From Pseudomonadota bacterium (GTDB lineage: Bacteria > Pseudomonadota > Alphaproteobacteria > Acetobacterales > Acetobacteraceae), in NCBI GenBank assembly GCA_019351895.1, contig JABBOH010000012.1, forward strand, positions 48,225-112,224: 64,000 nucleotides of DNA. The letters are read 5' to 3'. Made by a program: the position numbers and the translations under genes. Below the pieces are notes generated by a model. It did no database searches, was not told the origin of the DNA, and was given only the letters and a program-made list of their open reading frames with translations. Below, in pieces: positions 10,477-20,243 of this stretch (position 1 is the stretch's first letter; every line of letters starts with the position of its first letter).

Positions 10477-10583
10477 CGCTTCCTCTCTGGGTTGGTCCCA
10501 TTTTGTCGTGAAGCAAGCTCAGTCGTTCCTTTTAGAAAAGAACCGAAACCTTCGTGCCAATCGGTGAAGACTCCACGGCGCGG

Positions 10584-11348
10584 TCAGAGGCTGGAGGTGA
10601 TGCCGCCGTCGACGTAAAGGATATGACCGTTGATGAAGCTCGATGCGTCGGACGCGAGGAAAATCGCCGCCCCCGCGAGTTCGTCGACTTCGCCCCAGCG
10701 ACCGGTGGGGGTGCGGTTGGCGAGCCAGGACGAAAACGCCGGATCGTCCACCAGCGCCTGGTTGAGTTCAGTCTTGAAGTATCCGGGACCGAGGCCGTTG
10801 ACCTGCAGCCCGTGGCGTCCCCAATCGATCGCCATGCCCTTGGTGAGCATCTTTACCGCACCCTTCGTGGCGCTATAGGGCGCGATCCCCGGCCGGCCGA
10901 GTTCGCTCTGGACCGAGCAGATGTTGACGATCTTGCCGTGGCCACGGGGGATCATGTGGCGGGCGACCGCCTGCCCCACGAAGAAGACGCTGTCGAGGTT
11001 GACGGCGGTGATCCGGTGCCACGCCTCCAGCGGAAAATCCTGCAGCGGCGTCCGGTGCTGCATCCCCGCGTTGTTGAAGAGGATCTCGATGGGGCCGATG
11101 TCGCGCTCGATCCCCGCAATGCCGGCGGTGACGGCTTCAGCATCCGTCACGTCGAATGCGGCGATATGGGCCGAGACGTTATTGCCCTCGGTCAGCATAT
11201 GCTTCGCGCGCTCGAGGCTTCCGCGATCGCGCCCGTTGAGCACGATGGTCGCCCCCGCCGCGGCGAGGGCCTGGGCCATGGCAAAGCCGATGCCCTTGCT
11301 GGACCCGGTGACGAGCGCGATACGATCGGTGAGATCGAACAGCTTCAA
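10584..11348 (-). CDS. idnO: Gluconate 5-dehydrogenase (IdnO-like SDR)
   Basis: Short-chain dehydrogenase that interconverts 5-ketogluconate and gluconate with NAD(P). It has the Rossmann motif TGSSKGIG, NNAG, and a Ser-Tyr-Lys site in ICSVQSELGRPGIAPYSATKG. Long stretches such as GPGYFKTELNQALV and FINGHILYVDGG track E. coli IdnO closely. No ATG is available near the N-terminus. I chose TTG 11348, giving MKLFDLTDRIALVTG, because GGGGA precedes it; TTG 11360 is the alternative. It is the first gene of the sugar-acid run, behind the promoter at 11400-11427. Confidence 0.85.
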   Translation of the reverse strand: MKLFDLTDRIALVTGSSKGIGFAMAQALAAAGATIVLNGRDRGSLERAKHMLTEGNNVSAHIAAFDVTDAEAVTAGIAGIERDIGPIEILFNNAGMQHRTPLQDFPLEAWHRITAVNLDSVFFVGQAVARHMIPRGHGKIVNICSVQSELGRPGIAPYSATKGAVKMLTKGMAIDWGRHGLQVNGLGPGYFKTELNQALVDDPAFSSWLANRTPTGRWGEVDELAGAAIFLASDASSFINGHILYVDGGITSSL

Positions 11349-11399
11349 ACGTTTCCCCAATGCTTGGCAGCGCGGCCCGTTTTGTGCGGGTTCAATCGG

Positions 11400-11427
11400 A
11401 TGTTAGCGATAACGGGTCGAGTGTCAA
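11400..11427 (-). promoter_or_regulatory. Sigma70-type promoter with GntR-like operator
   Basis: On the minus strand a perfect TTGACA (11427-11422), a 16-nt spacer and TAACAT (11405-11400) form a strong promoter about 50 nt before the dehydrogenase start. Lying across the spacer and -10 is the inverted repeat GTTA-GCGA-TAAC (11402-11413), which matches the GntR/IdnR operator style (ATGTTA-N4-TAACAT). A repressor bound here would block RNA polymerase. The LacI-family gene at 4704..5810 is the obvious candidate binder. Confidence 0.72.
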
Positions 11428-11476
11428 GAAAAGCGTCGGGTCCATCGTCAACTTCCACACGACTGCGCGTCTTGCC

Positions 11477-12094
11477 TCAGGGGATGTTGTCGTCCCGGAA
11501 CTTGAAGAAATACCAGACCCGCTTCGGCGCCATCGTCTGCGCGTCGAGGGTGTAGAGGGCGAGCGCGCCGTCCTGGTCCGGAGCGCCCGGAGCCGAAGGG
11601 TTGAAATGCACCTCGTGGATACCTTTTCCGTTGGGGCCGCCGTCATCGAAGGCCATGCCATACGCCATCACGAAGCGCGCTGCGCCTAGATCGGCCTCCA
11701 ACTGGCCTTCGATCCGGGTGTAATCCAACGCGACGAAATCCTGATCCGTCAGCCCGATCTTCCGGTAGCTGAGCAGAGCATGGCCGTCGAAGCCGAGATG
11801 CTCCGGCCCGAAGGGATTGGTGGGCGTCGCATCGGTCGCCGGTGGCAGCGGCTCCTCGGCGATGTAGACACCGATGTCGGAGCCGTCGCGGGACCGCGTG
11901 TTCACGTCCGCCTGATAGTATCGGTTGTCCTGCGTCTTCAGATAGAATTGCAGATGATCGCCGTTTCGGCCTTGAATGGGCCGCTCGGTGCTTACCTCGA
12001 GCGTGCCTATGATGGCGCCGTAGGTGAGTGGCGAGTTGCCCGATATGAACTGGCCGCGGTTCAGCTGAGGCCGCGTGTTCCGGTAGTACGACAT
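11477..12094 (-). CDS. DUF2278 (YukJ-like) family protein
   Basis: A 205-residue soluble protein. The stretch GGPNGKGIHEVHFNPSAPG followed by QDGALALYTLD matches the signature of the DUF2278/YukJ family (G-x-GIHD-x-HMNQG...QDG), and an earlier QADVNTRSRDGSDIGVYI fits the family's NVKS segment. No signal peptide or membrane segment is seen. The biochemical role of the family is unknown. It is convergent with nothing nearby and sits 115 nt upstream (in map order) of the sugar-acid promoter, on the same strand. Confidence 0.65.
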   Translation of the reverse strand: MSYYRNTRPQLNRGQFISGNSPLTYGAIIGTLEVSTERPIQGRNGDHLQFYLKTQDNRYYQADVNTRSRDGSDIGVYIAEEPLPPATDATPTNPFGPEHLGFDGHALLSYRKIGLTDQDFVALDYTRIEGQLEADLGAARFVMAYGMAFDDGGPNGKGIHEVHFNPSAPGAPDQDGALALYTLDAQTMAPKRVWYFFKFRDDNIP

Positions 12095-12186
12095 GGCGCA
12101 TGCTCCCTGAGGGCCCTGGTTTCGGGGCTTCGCGGGGAGATAGGCACTCGGCCGATACGCGCAACGTCAGCGCCGCAACCGCGGCG

Positions 12187-14979
12187 TCAGTTCCGTCCGA
12201 TCAGATCCCGGATGCGCGAGGCCAGCATGTCCATGGTGAAGGGCTTGGTCAGCAGGTGCATGCCGGGTTCCAGATGACCGTGGCTGATGACCGCGTTCTC
12301 GGCGTAGCCCGTGATGAACAGCACTTTCAGATCGGGTCGCCCCACGCGGCCTGCATCCGCCATCTGCCGTCCGTTCATGCCGCCCGGCAGGCCCACGTCG
12401 GTCACCAGCAGGTCGATCCGAGCGTCCGACTGCATGATGCGCAGCCCGTTCGCCCCATCGCTCGCCTCGATCGCGTGGTAGCCGAATTCTTCCAGGACGT
12501 CGGCGACTAGCATCCGCACCGTCGGCTCGTCGTCGACGATCAGTACCGTCTCGCCCTGCTCCGCCCGTAGCGGCTGAACCGCCGCGTCTTCGAGCGGCTT
12601 CTCCTCGGCGGCGCCATGGTGGCGAGGCAGGTAGATGCAGACCATCGTGCCCTGCCCTTCCTCGGAATAAATCCGCACCTGACCGCCCGACTGCTGAGCG
12701 AAGCCGTAGATCATGGAGAGACCGAGGCCGGTCCCCTGCCCGATCGGCTTCGTCGTGAAGAAAGGATCGAAGGCGCGGCGCATCACTTCGGGCGCCATCC
12801 CGGTGCCGTTGTCGCTAACGCAGAGGGACACGAACTGCCCGGGCTCCAGGTCCCGCTGCCGGGCAGCGCGGTCGTCGAGCCACTTGTTCGCCGTCTCGAT
12901 AATGAGCCTTCCGCCATGCGGCATGGCGTCGCGGGCATTGATGCAGAGGTTAAGCAGCGCGTTCTCAAGCTGGTTCGGGTCGACGAGCGTGTTCCACACC
13001 CCCATCATGCCGACCATCTCGACCTTGATGGCGGGTCCCATCGTGCGGCGGATGAGTTCCTCCATGCCGGTGACGAGGCGGTTCACATCGGTCGGCCTCG
13101 GGTCTAGCGACTGACGGCGCGAGAAGGCGAGCAGTCGATGCGTCAAGGCAGCCGCCCGGCGCGCGGCACCCTGGGCCGCGTTGATGTAGCGCTCGAGGTC
13201 CTTGAGGCGGCCCTGCTGCAGCCGCGTCTCCAGCAGTTCCAGGCTGCCGGTGATGCCCGTGAGAAGATTGTTGAAATCGTGTGCCAAGCCGCCGGTCAGC
13301 TGACCGACCGCCTCCATCTTCTGAGACTGGCGCAGCTGCTCCTCAGTCTGCATCAGCTCCTGCGTGCGCTCGGCTATCCGCTCCTCGAGCGTATCGTTGA
13401 GCTCGCGCAGCGCCTGTTCCGCACGGCGGCGGTCGGCGATCTCGGCCTGCGATTCCCGGAACAGGCGCGCATTGTCGATGGCGATGGCGGCCTGCCCGGC
13501 GAGGCCCACGACCAGCCGTTCTTCCCGCAGACCGAAAACCCCGGGCTGGGGGTGGCCGAACAGGAGCGCACCGAGACGTTCCCCGGAGCGCGAGACGACC
13601 GCCACAGCGAGATAGCTGCGCACCGGCATATGGCCCGCCGGCATGCCGCCGTGGCTGCCATAGCGCGGATCGCGCGACACGTCGTCGCTGCGGACCACGC
13701 CCTCCGCCCGGAAGGTCGGCGCGAACAGCCGCGTCTGCCGCGGCATGCCGAAGCGCGTGAACGCTTCCAAGGGACCGCCGACGAGTTCCGCTAGACGCCA
13801 GACATCGCCATTGGCCGAAGCTTCGTGATCAAGCTCGAAATAGGCCGCATAGGCAGCGCCGGTGACCTGTGCCGCCGCTTCCAGGAAGGTCTGGATCAGA
13901 CGCTCGATGTCGAGTTCCCCGGCGAGCGTGATGCCGATCCGGTTGAGGATCTCGAGCGCGCGCCGTTCCTCGCGCAACGATCCCTCGGCCTGGGCGCGCG
14001 CGACGGCATCGCGGATCCGCGCGGCCACCTCCTCGGCGAGGCCCACGTCATAGGGCGTCCAGCGGCGCGGTTCGCGGTGGTTGAGGTAGAGCACGGCGGC
14101 GAGTCGCCCGTCGCGGACGAGCGGCACCGCCAGCAGCGCCCGGATGGCGGCCGGCCCGAAGGCACTGCCGTCCATGTCTGCGGCCTCACGGACATCAGTG
14201 AAAACCGACGTGCGGCCGGCGCGCAGGCCGCGGATATTGGCCGCGCCGAACGCCTCGATCGGAAACTCGCCGCGCAGATCGGGCACGCCATCGGCATGGC
14301 CACTGTCGAGCACGACGGTTTCGTTGTCGGGCCGCACCGTGGCGTAGCCGACGCGGCTGACGCCAAGATGGCGGCCGAGCGCGCGAACGGCGGCCAGGAC
14401 CACCTCGCGCGCGTCGTCGCGGGTGCGAAGCTGGTCGCTGAGTGCCAGCAGAAAATCCGCCCGCCGCTCACCGAGGACGCGGCCGGTGGTCTCGTTCCCC
14501 TGGTTGAAGACGCCCACGACCGCGCCCGTCTCGTCGCGGATCGCGGTGAGGCTGTAGTTCCAATATGTCTCGTCGATCCGACCGATCCGCCGCAGGAGCA
14601 ACTGCTGGTCGAAGGTCGAGAACCCGGCGCCGGTTTTCTGCACTTCCTCGAATTGGGGGCCGATGACGTCCCAGATGTCGTCCCAGACCTCACGGGCCGG
14701 GCGTCCCAGGGCCCAGGGGTGCTTGTCAGCCGGGATCGGCGCCCAGGCGTCGTTGTAGAGCAGACGCAGCTCGGGCCCCCAATAGACGCAGGTAGGCAGG
14801 CTGGAGCCGAGGCAGATCCCGAGCGCCACGCGCAACGAGACGGGCCAAGTGCCAGGCGGCCCCAGGCTGGTTGCCGTCCAATCATAGGCGCGGATTCGCG
14901 CCCCCATCTCGCCGCCGCCGGAGAGGAAGCTCAGCGGCACGGGGCGGGGTTCAGCATGCCGACGGAAAACCCGGCCCAA
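12187..14979 (-). CDS. Hybrid sensor histidine kinase (PAS-GAF-GAF-HisKA-HATPase-REC)
   Basis: A 930-residue cytoplasmic hybrid kinase with no membrane segment. In order I see a PAS-like input (about 30-190, starting in the conserved FLSGGGEMG region), two GAF domains (about 205-345 and 370-530), a short coiled coil, HisKA with phospho-acceptor GLAHDFNNLL (near 555), HATPase with NLCINARDAMP and GTGLGLSM, and a C-terminal receiver with VLIVDDEPT and acceptor Asp in LLVTDVGLPGG. The start is uncertain: TTG 14979 gives the full frame, while GTG 14940 starts just before the conserved motif. No separate response regulator or output gene is adjacent, so it is an orphan kinase. Confidence 0.88.
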   Translation of the reverse strand: MGRVFRRHAEPRPVPLSFLSGGGEMGARIRAYDWTATSLGPPGTWPVSLRVALGICLGSSLPTCVYWGPELRLLYNDAWAPIPADKHPWALGRPAREVWDDIWDVIGPQFEEVQKTGAGFSTFDQQLLLRRIGRIDETYWNYSLTAIRDETGAVVGVFNQGNETTGRVLGERRADFLLALSDQLRTRDDAREVVLAAVRALGRHLGVSRVGYATVRPDNETVVLDSGHADGVPDLRGEFPIEAFGAANIRGLRAGRTSVFTDVREAADMDGSAFGPAAIRALLAVPLVRDGRLAAVLYLNHREPRRWTPYDVGLAEEVAARIRDAVARAQAEGSLREERRALEILNRIGITLAGELDIERLIQTFLEAAAQVTGAAYAAYFELDHEASANGDVWRLAELVGGPLEAFTRFGMPRQTRLFAPTFRAEGVVRSDDVSRDPRYGSHGGMPAGHMPVRSYLAVAVVSRSGERLGALLFGHPQPGVFGLREERLVVGLAGQAAIAIDNARLFRESQAEIADRRRAEQALRELNDTLEERIAERTQELMQTEEQLRQSQKMEAVGQLTGGLAHDFNNLLTGITGSLELLETRLQQGRLKDLERYINAAQGAARRAAALTHRLLAFSRRQSLDPRPTDVNRLVTGMEELIRRTMGPAIKVEMVGMMGVWNTLVDPNQLENALLNLCINARDAMPHGGRLIIETANKWLDDRAARQRDLEPGQFVSLCVSDNGTGMAPEVMRRAFDPFFTTKPIGQGTGLGLSMIYGFAQQSGGQVRIYSEEGQGTMVCIYLPRHHGAAEEKPLEDAAVQPLRAEQGETVLIVDDEPTVRMLVADVLEEFGYHAIEASDGANGLRIMQSDARIDLLVTDVGLPGGMNGRQMADAGRVGRPDLKVLFITGYAENAVISHGHLEPGMHLLTKPFTMDMLASRIRDLIGRN

Positions 14980-15170
14980 GTCGCGGCGTCAGGACTTTCC
15001 TTGATGGCCAGAGATAGAGACACGTCAGCGAGAGTCACCCATGGCGTCAGTCGGGACATTGCGCAGCGCGGTCATTCTTCCGCAGGACGGCGACGCTAGC
15101 CTCCCCACCTCAGCCCTTGGCCGTTCGGTCGATGACTGTCAATGCGCCGTCCCGGCCTAGCGCCCTTATG

Positions 15171-16241
15171 TCAGGCGCGCGCCGCCTTCCGCTTCAGATG
15201 CGGCGCCATGAGGCTGAGGTCGGCTGCACCGAGGCGACCCGCCGCTGTATTCGCCTGATGCCAATACGGATAGAGCAGCGGCTGCAGACTGACATCGTCG
15301 AGGCGAGCGGTCTCCTCCGGCGTGAGCTTGAGATCGGCCGCCCGGAGGTTGGCGGTCAACTGCGCCTCGGTGCGTGCGCCGATGACGAGCGAGGTGATGC
15401 CGGGCCGCCCGAGCAGCCAGGCAAGCGCCACCTCCGCCGCTGATACGCCGCGCGTCTCGGCGATCGCTACGAGCGCCTCGATCGTGTCGTAGAGCTTGCC
15501 CTCGTCATGGATCGGCGGCTCGCCCCAGTTGTTGAAGTGGCGCGTGCCCTCGGGCGCGTCCCTCCCGCGGCGATACTTGCCCGACAGAAGGCCACCGGCG
15601 AGAGGACTCCAAACCATGATCCCGAGGCCCTGGTCGAGCGCGATCGGCACCAGCTCGTATTCCGCGTCGCGGGCCTGGAGGGAGTAGTAGATCTGCTGGC
15701 TCACCAGCGGCACGAAGTTGTGGGAGCGCGCGGTCTCCATGGCTTTCATTAGATGCCAGCCGGAGAAGTTCGAGGCGCCGACGTAGCGAACCTTGCCCGA
15801 CCGCACGAGCGTGTCGAGCGCCTCCATCGTCTCCTCGAGGGGCGTGAGGCCGTCCCATTCATGGAGCTGGTAGAGGTCGATGTGATCGACGCGCAGGCGG
15901 CGCAGGCTCGCCTCGCACTCGGCAATGAGGTGGTGACGGGACAGGCCCTGGTCGTTCGGCCCCTCACCCATCGGAAAACGCGCCTTGGTCGCAACGAGCA
16001 GCCTATGGCGGCGACCCTCCATGGCCTCGCCCAGGATCTCCTCCGACCGCCCCTTGGAGTAGATGTTAGCCGTGTCGACGATGTTGATCCCGGCGTCGAG
16101 GCAGAGATCGAGCTGGCGCTGGGCGCCGGTCACGTCCGTCGAGCCGGTCTTCGCGAAAACGGTCTCTCCGCCAAAGGTCATGGTGCCGAAGGTGAGGACG
16201 GAGATCTTGAGGCCGGAGCGGCCGAGCTGCCGATATTCCAC
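15171..16241 (-). CDS. Aldo/keto reductase
   Basis: An NADPH-dependent aldo/keto reductase of 356 residues with a TIM-barrel fold. It has GTMTFGG, the catalytic Asp/Tyr segment INIVDTANIYSKGRSEE, the Lys-containing VATKARF and the His-containing LYQLHEWDG, a complete D-Y-K-H tetrad. The GTG at 16241 is chosen because AGGAG lies 6-7 nt upstream; the longer frame overlaps the divergent phosphoesterase gene. The 159 nt to that gene form a divergent promoter region in which I see no clear -35/-10 pair. The substrate is not predictable. Confidence 0.88.
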   Translation of the reverse strand: MEYRQLGRSGLKISVLTFGTMTFGGETVFAKTGSTDVTGAQRQLDLCLDAGINIVDTANIYSKGRSEEILGEAMEGRRHRLLVATKARFPMGEGPNDQGLSRHHLIAECEASLRRLRVDHIDLYQLHEWDGLTPLEETMEALDTLVRSGKVRYVGASNFSGWHLMKAMETARSHNFVPLVSQQIYYSLQARDAEYELVPIALDQGLGIMVWSPLAGGLLSGKYRRGRDAPEGTRHFNNWGEPPIHDEGKLYDTIEALVAIAETRGVSAAEVALAWLLGRPGITSLVIGARTEAQLTANLRAADLKLTPEETARLDDVSLQPLLYPYWHQANTAAGRLGAADLSLMAPHLKRKAARA

Positions 16242-16400
16242 GTTTCTCTCCTGTGCGTGCTGAAATTGGTCCGGCCACCGCCGGTGCCGCAGAAGTAGGG
16301 TGTTTGCGGTTGCGCTACCAGACCCCGGCACCGGGCCTTGCCGCGCCGCCGGGAGGACGAATTTCCAAGGCCGGGTTCCCATGCCATGTAAGGAACCGTG

Positions 16401-17099
16401 ATGACGCAAGAGGTTCGCATCGTGCCGAGCGACCGACCGCTGCGGGTCGTGGGCGACGTCCACGGGGACGCCACCGCCTTCGCCTACGCCGCGGACACCG
16501 ATCGCTTCCTGGTGCAGCTGGGCGACCTCGTCGACTACGGCCCGGATAGCGCGGGGGTGCTGCGGATCATGTTCGACGTGATCGACCAGGGCCGCGGGCT
16601 GTTCCTTCTCGGCAACCACGACCTCAAGCTCGCGCGGCTGCTGCTGGGCCAGAACGTACGGTCGAACGCGCAACTCGCGGCAACGCTGCACCAACTCGAT
16701 GAACCGCTGCAGGCGCGGGTTCTGGCGGAGGTCGAGCGCGCGCCGCTTTGGGCCCGCAGCGGCCACCGGCTCTTCGTCCACGCGGGCTTCCATACCGACA
16801 TGCTCAAGGGTCCGCCGGCGCCGGCGCCGATCGGGCGCGCGCTGGGCATCAGCGCCCGCGCGCTGTTCGGGGAGCCGACCGGACACACACAGGAAGACGG
16901 CTTCCCGGAGCGCAGCCTGCGCTGGGTCAACCGCATCCCGTCAGGGATCACGGTCTATGTCGGGCACGACCGGCGCAGCCAGGACGGACGGCCGCTGGAG
17001 CAGCGCGCGCGCAGCGGCGGGCGCGCCATCTTCGTGGATACCGGAGCAGGCAAGGGTGGGCACCTGTCCTGGATCGATCTGCCGGCGCTGCACGCCTGA
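16401..17099 (+). CDS. Metallophosphoesterase
   Basis: A 232-residue calcineurin-like phosphoesterase. Metal-site motifs are present in order: VVGDVHGD, LGDLVDYG, GNHD (FLLGNHDLKL), HAGF and VGHDRR. Such proteins include PrpE-type Ap4A hydrolases and protein phosphatases; this one cannot be assigned further. The ATG at 16401 is preferred to the GTG at 16398 because AGGA ends 6 nt before it. It is convergent with the helicase gene 15 nt downstream. Confidence 0.85.
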   Translation: MTQEVRIVPSDRPLRVVGDVHGDATAFAYAADTDRFLVQLGDLVDYGPDSAGVLRIMFDVIDQGRGLFLLGNHDLKLARLLLGQNVRSNAQLAATLHQLDEPLQARVLAEVERAPLWARSGHRLFVHAGFHTDMLKGPPAPAPIGRALGISARALFGEPTGHTQEDGFPERSLRWVNRIPSGITVYVGHDRRSQDGRPLEQRARSGGRAIFVDTGAGKGGHLSWIDLPALHA

Positions 17100-17104
17100 T
17101 GGCG

Positions 17105-17133
17105 CAACGCCCGGCTATTTGCCCGGCGCGTTG
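17105..17133. terminator. Convergent hairpin between phosphoesterase and helicase genes
   Basis: Arms CAACG..CCGG (17105-17114) and CCGG..CGTTG (17123-17133) enclose an 8-nt loop. It spans the 15-nt gap and the 3' end of the helicase gene. There is no clear U-tract, so its strength as an intrinsic terminator is uncertain. Confidence 0.45.
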
Positions 17134-19205
17134 AGAACGCGACGTCTCGCCTTGAAGGCCGCGACCAGCCGCGCCGCCTCCTCCTCGGTGGGCGGCTTCA
17201 CGGGCTTCCTCGCCGCGGGGTTCGGCCGCGCCGCGCCCGCGGCTTTCCTGGGCGAGCCGGAAGCGCGAGGCGACGCTACGGGCGGCGAACCTTCTACGAG
17301 ATTTTCCGGGATCTCGCTGATGAAGCGGGACGGCTCGCTCGCCCATTGCCGCCGCCGCCGCACCCAACTCAGGCGCAGGCTGTGACGCGCGCGCGTCAGG
17401 CCGACATAGAACAGCCGCCGCTCCTCGGGCAGCGAGCCCTCCGCCTCGGCGCGGCGGCTCGGGAATACGCCCTCCTCCAGCCCGGCCATGAAGACATGGT
17501 CGAACTCCAGGCCCTTGGCGCGATGCAGCGTCATCACCTGAACGCTGTCCGGCCCCTCGGGCTCGGCGTCGAGCGCGCCAAGTGCCGCGGCCTCCGCGAA
17601 GTCTTGGACGGTCCCGGCCCGGTCGGCCCGCGCCAGCAGCGTCGCCCAGGCGCGTCGTGCAGCGGCGCCTTGGTCGAGCGCCTCAGCGAGCCCGCTCTCC
17701 GCCGCCGCCAGACGCAGCGCCGCCGCGGGCTTCATGCCGCGCTCGCCGACCCTGACCCCGATCCGGCGCGCCGTCTCCAGCACGCTCGCGAACTCGCGCT
17801 TCTCGGCGGCATCGAGAGGCGCCCCATGCACGCAGGCGGCGAGCGGCGCACCGACCTCGGTCGCATGCTGGCGAAGCCGGGCGAAAGCCTGCCCGCCGAT
17901 CGCCCGTCTCGGCATCGCGCAGGTGCGGCGGAAGGCGTCATCCGCCGCGGCATCCCAAACCTCTCCGTGCTCGCCCTCAGGGTGGCGGCTGAGCGCCAAC
18001 CTTAGCCATGCGATGACGCCCAGTACCTCGCGCGGGGGCTCGGCCTCGCGCTCGCTCACGAGCTGGACCGCGAGCCCTGCCTCGCGCACGGCGTCAATGA
18101 TCGGCTCGGCGACGAAGCCCGCGCGCACCAGCACGGCAAACGCCCGCAGCGGCAGATCAGGCCCGCGCGCTCGCAGCCCCTGCACCCAGGCGACCACCGC
18201 ACGGCCCTCCTCCTCGGCCGTCTGCCACCCGCGCGCCACAATGGGGGCGCCGGCGGCATCGCCCGAACCCGGCGGCCTCAGCGTCTTGCGCACCGCCTCC
18301 GTGTCGCGGGCGGCGATCGCATTCGCCGCGGCGAGAATGGTGCGCGTCGACCGGTAGTTGGTCTCGAGTTTGATCGGGCCGGCCGCCGCCGGGAAATCCT
18401 CGCCGAAGCGGCGGATATGCGTGACCTCGGCGCCGCGCCAGCCGTAGATCGACTGGCTGTCGTCGCCGACGGCGAAAACCCGGCCATGCGCCGAGGCCAG
18501 CAGCCGGAGCAGCCGGTGCTGCGCGGCGTTCGTGTCCTGATACTCGTCGACAAGGATCTCGCCCCAGCGCTCGGACCAGCGCCGAGCGAGATCTGCATCC
18601 GCCGCCATGGCGCGCGCCGGGAGGATGAGCAGATCGTCGAAGTCGAGCGCCCGGAGACGGCGCAGTTCCGCCGCATAGGCGGGCAGGATCGCCACGGCCT
18701 CAGCCAGCACGGCGCTGTCGAAGCGGGCGAAGGCCGGCACGCGCGGCGGACGGCGGCCACCCTCCAGACCGTAGTTGCGGAGCAGCGACATCGCCTCGTG
18801 CAGGGGCAGCAGCGTCTTCGGGTCGCGCACGCCGGCGACCTGCCCCAGCGTGGCGCGCGACCGAGCGGCATCCAGAATAGCGAAGCCGCGCGGCAGATCG
18901 GGGATGGCGCCGGCATCTTCGGTCAGCAGCCGCGCCATGCAGGCATGGAAGGTGCCGACCCAGCTCGGCGCCCGAGCGCCGAGTTTCGCCGCGATCCGCG
19001 CCCGCATTTCGGCTGCTGCGCGGTTGGTGAAGGTAATGCAGAGCAGCCGCTCGGGCCGCTCCTCCTGCCGGAGGATGAGGTCGATGGCGCGGCGCGCAAG
19101 CGTCTCCGTCTTGCCGGACCCCGCACCGGCGAGGACGAGTTGTGGCGCGGGTGCGATGACGGCCGCGCGCTGCTGCTCGTTCAGGCCATCGAGATGATCC
19201 GGCAT
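17115..19205 (-). CDS. UvrD/PcrA-type ATP-dependent DNA helicase
   Basis: A 3'-5' superfamily 1 DNA helicase of 696 residues. All helicase motifs are visible: Walker A AGAGSGKT (near 30), TFTNRAAAEM, GTFHACMARLL, motif II VDEYQDTN, motif III VGDDSQSIYGWRGAE, motif IV NYRSTRTILAAANAI, motif V MTLHRAKGLEFDH and motif VI RLFYVGLTRARHSL. The C-terminal tail of roughly 60 residues is basic and low in complexity. At 696 residues it is a little shorter than UvrD (about 720) and resembles the second, shorter alphaproteobacterial helicase. It may act in repair or replication restart. Confidence 0.92.
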   Translation of the reverse strand: MPDHLDGLNEQQRAAVIAPAPQLVLAGAGSGKTETLARRAIDLILRQEERPERLLCITFTNRAAAEMRARIAAKLGARAPSWVGTFHACMARLLTEDAGAIPDLPRGFAILDAARSRATLGQVAGVRDPKTLLPLHEAMSLLRNYGLEGGRRPPRVPAFARFDSAVLAEAVAILPAYAAELRRLRALDFDDLLILPARAMAADADLARRWSERWGEILVDEYQDTNAAQHRLLRLLASAHGRVFAVGDDSQSIYGWRGAEVTHIRRFGEDFPAAAGPIKLETNYRSTRTILAAANAIAARDTEAVRKTLRPPGSGDAAGAPIVARGWQTAEEEGRAVVAWVQGLRARGPDLPLRAFAVLVRAGFVAEPIIDAVREAGLAVQLVSEREAEPPREVLGVIAWLRLALSRHPEGEHGEVWDAAADDAFRRTCAMPRRAIGGQAFARLRQHATEVGAPLAACVHGAPLDAAEKREFASVLETARRIGVRVGERGMKPAAALRLAAAESGLAEALDQGAAARRAWATLLARADRAGTVQDFAEAAALGALDAEPEGPDSVQVMTLHRAKGLEFDHVFMAGLEEGVFPSRRAEAEGSLPEERRLFYVGLTRARHSLRLSWVRRRRQWASEPSRFISEIPENLVEGSPPVASPRASGSPRKAAGAARPNPAARKPVKPPTEEEAARLVAAFKARRRVLNAPGK

Positions 19206-19238
19206 GCGGCCGTCGGTATCACGCGGGGCGCGGATTCG

Positions 19239-20240
19239 TCAGGGGCAACGGCGCGCCTCGGCCACGTCGGCCAAAGCGGGCCGCGTCGCGATCTGGCCCA
19301 GCAGCTCCGCGAGCGCATCGCCCACGGCAATCGAGTGGCGCGCCTGACATTCGGATACGAGGTGGTCCTGGCTGTCGAAGAAATCCTTGCGGGGATAGCG
19401 CCCATCATCCGGGAGCGGCAGAAACAGCGCCCCGTGAGCGGAATAGACCGCGGCCAGCGCGTGCCCGAGGCGCGGATCGGGCGCGGTGTCGGCGAACTCG
19501 GTGGGCCAGCCGCCGACCGCCCGCACCCCATGAGCCTCGGTCCATGCCAGGAACCGGCCGATCTCCAAACTGCCGTAGCCGGCCGCGATTACGCCCGGCT
19601 TCGGATCGCGGCGATGCAGGCTCGCGAGGAACGCGCGGTTCATCACCGCCTTCGCCCGCGTATGGCCGATGCCGTCCCCCGCCGCGTCGGTCTCCGTGAA
19701 GGAGGACGCGGCGAGCCCCGGGCGCAGCAGAACCGCCGCCGTCTCGACAATGCTCGAGACCGCATCTTCGGCGGTCGCGGAAAAGGCAGCGGGCAGCCAG
19801 CGCGCGGGACCGAGTTCCACCAACGTCGCCCAGTCGTGGCGCAGCATGATGGCGGCATCCGGCCCCGCGCGGGCAGCGGCGCGATCCGTGGAATATTGCT
19901 GCAACTCCATCGGCATATAGACGATATCTCCAGTGCGGAGCAGCGGTTTCCACAGCGCGAACTGGTAGTCGAGCCCGAGGCCGAGGGCGACGCCGCCGTT
20001 GACGCAAGGCAGCCCCAACATGGGGCCGATGATGCGGCAGCTGTGGGAGAACAGCGCGTTGGAACCGGCGAGGATGACGAGCTTGGGCGCCGGCAGGGCT
20101 GCCGCATAGGCGAGCTTGCCCTCCAGCGTGCGGCGCAGCGTGCCGAGGCTCAGCGGCCGGTCCAGCACAGCCGCAAACACGAAACCATAGAGCGCGACCG
20201 ATGCGAGCAGCAGGCCGATGACCTGGCTCAGCGCGCGCAT
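19239..20240 (-). CDS. SGNH-like membrane-anchored protein, partner of MBOAT acyltransferase
   Basis: A 333-residue protein with one N-terminal membrane segment (SQVIGLLLASVALYGFVFAAV) and an exported domain. That domain has an early GSNALFSHSC motif, recalling the SGNH Ser block, and a late DSQDHLV segment where the Asp-x-x-His pair of SGNH/AlgJ-like esterases would lie. It sits 3 nt after the MBOAT gene, in the standard two-gene arrangement for polysaccharide O-acetylation (as with AlgI plus AlgJ/AlgX). I infer that it finishes acetyl transfer to a surface glycan in the periplasm. No glycan-synthesis gene adjoins it, so the acceptor is unknown. Confidence 0.65.
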   Translation of the reverse strand: MRALSQVIGLLLASVALYGFVFAAVLDRPLSLGTLRRTLEGKLAYAAALPAPKLVILAGSNALFSHSCRIIGPMLGLPCVNGGVALGLGLDYQFALWKPLLRTGDIVYMPMELQQYSTDRAAARAGPDAAIMLRHDWATLVELGPARWLPAAFSATAEDAVSSIVETAAVLLRPGLAASSFTETDAAGDGIGHTRAKAVMNRAFLASLHRRDPKPGVIAAGYGSLEIGRFLAWTEAHGVRAVGGWPTEFADTAPDPRLGHALAAVYSAHGALFLPLPDDGRYPRKDFFDSQDHLVSECQARHSIAVGDALAELLGQIATRPALADVAEARRCP

Positions 20241-20243
20241 CGG

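Noticed and set aside
10525..10543. AT-rich hairpin between idnO and the ABC ATPase gene
   Set aside because: Only 8 bp with a bulge and no clear role; could be chance in an AT-rich patch.
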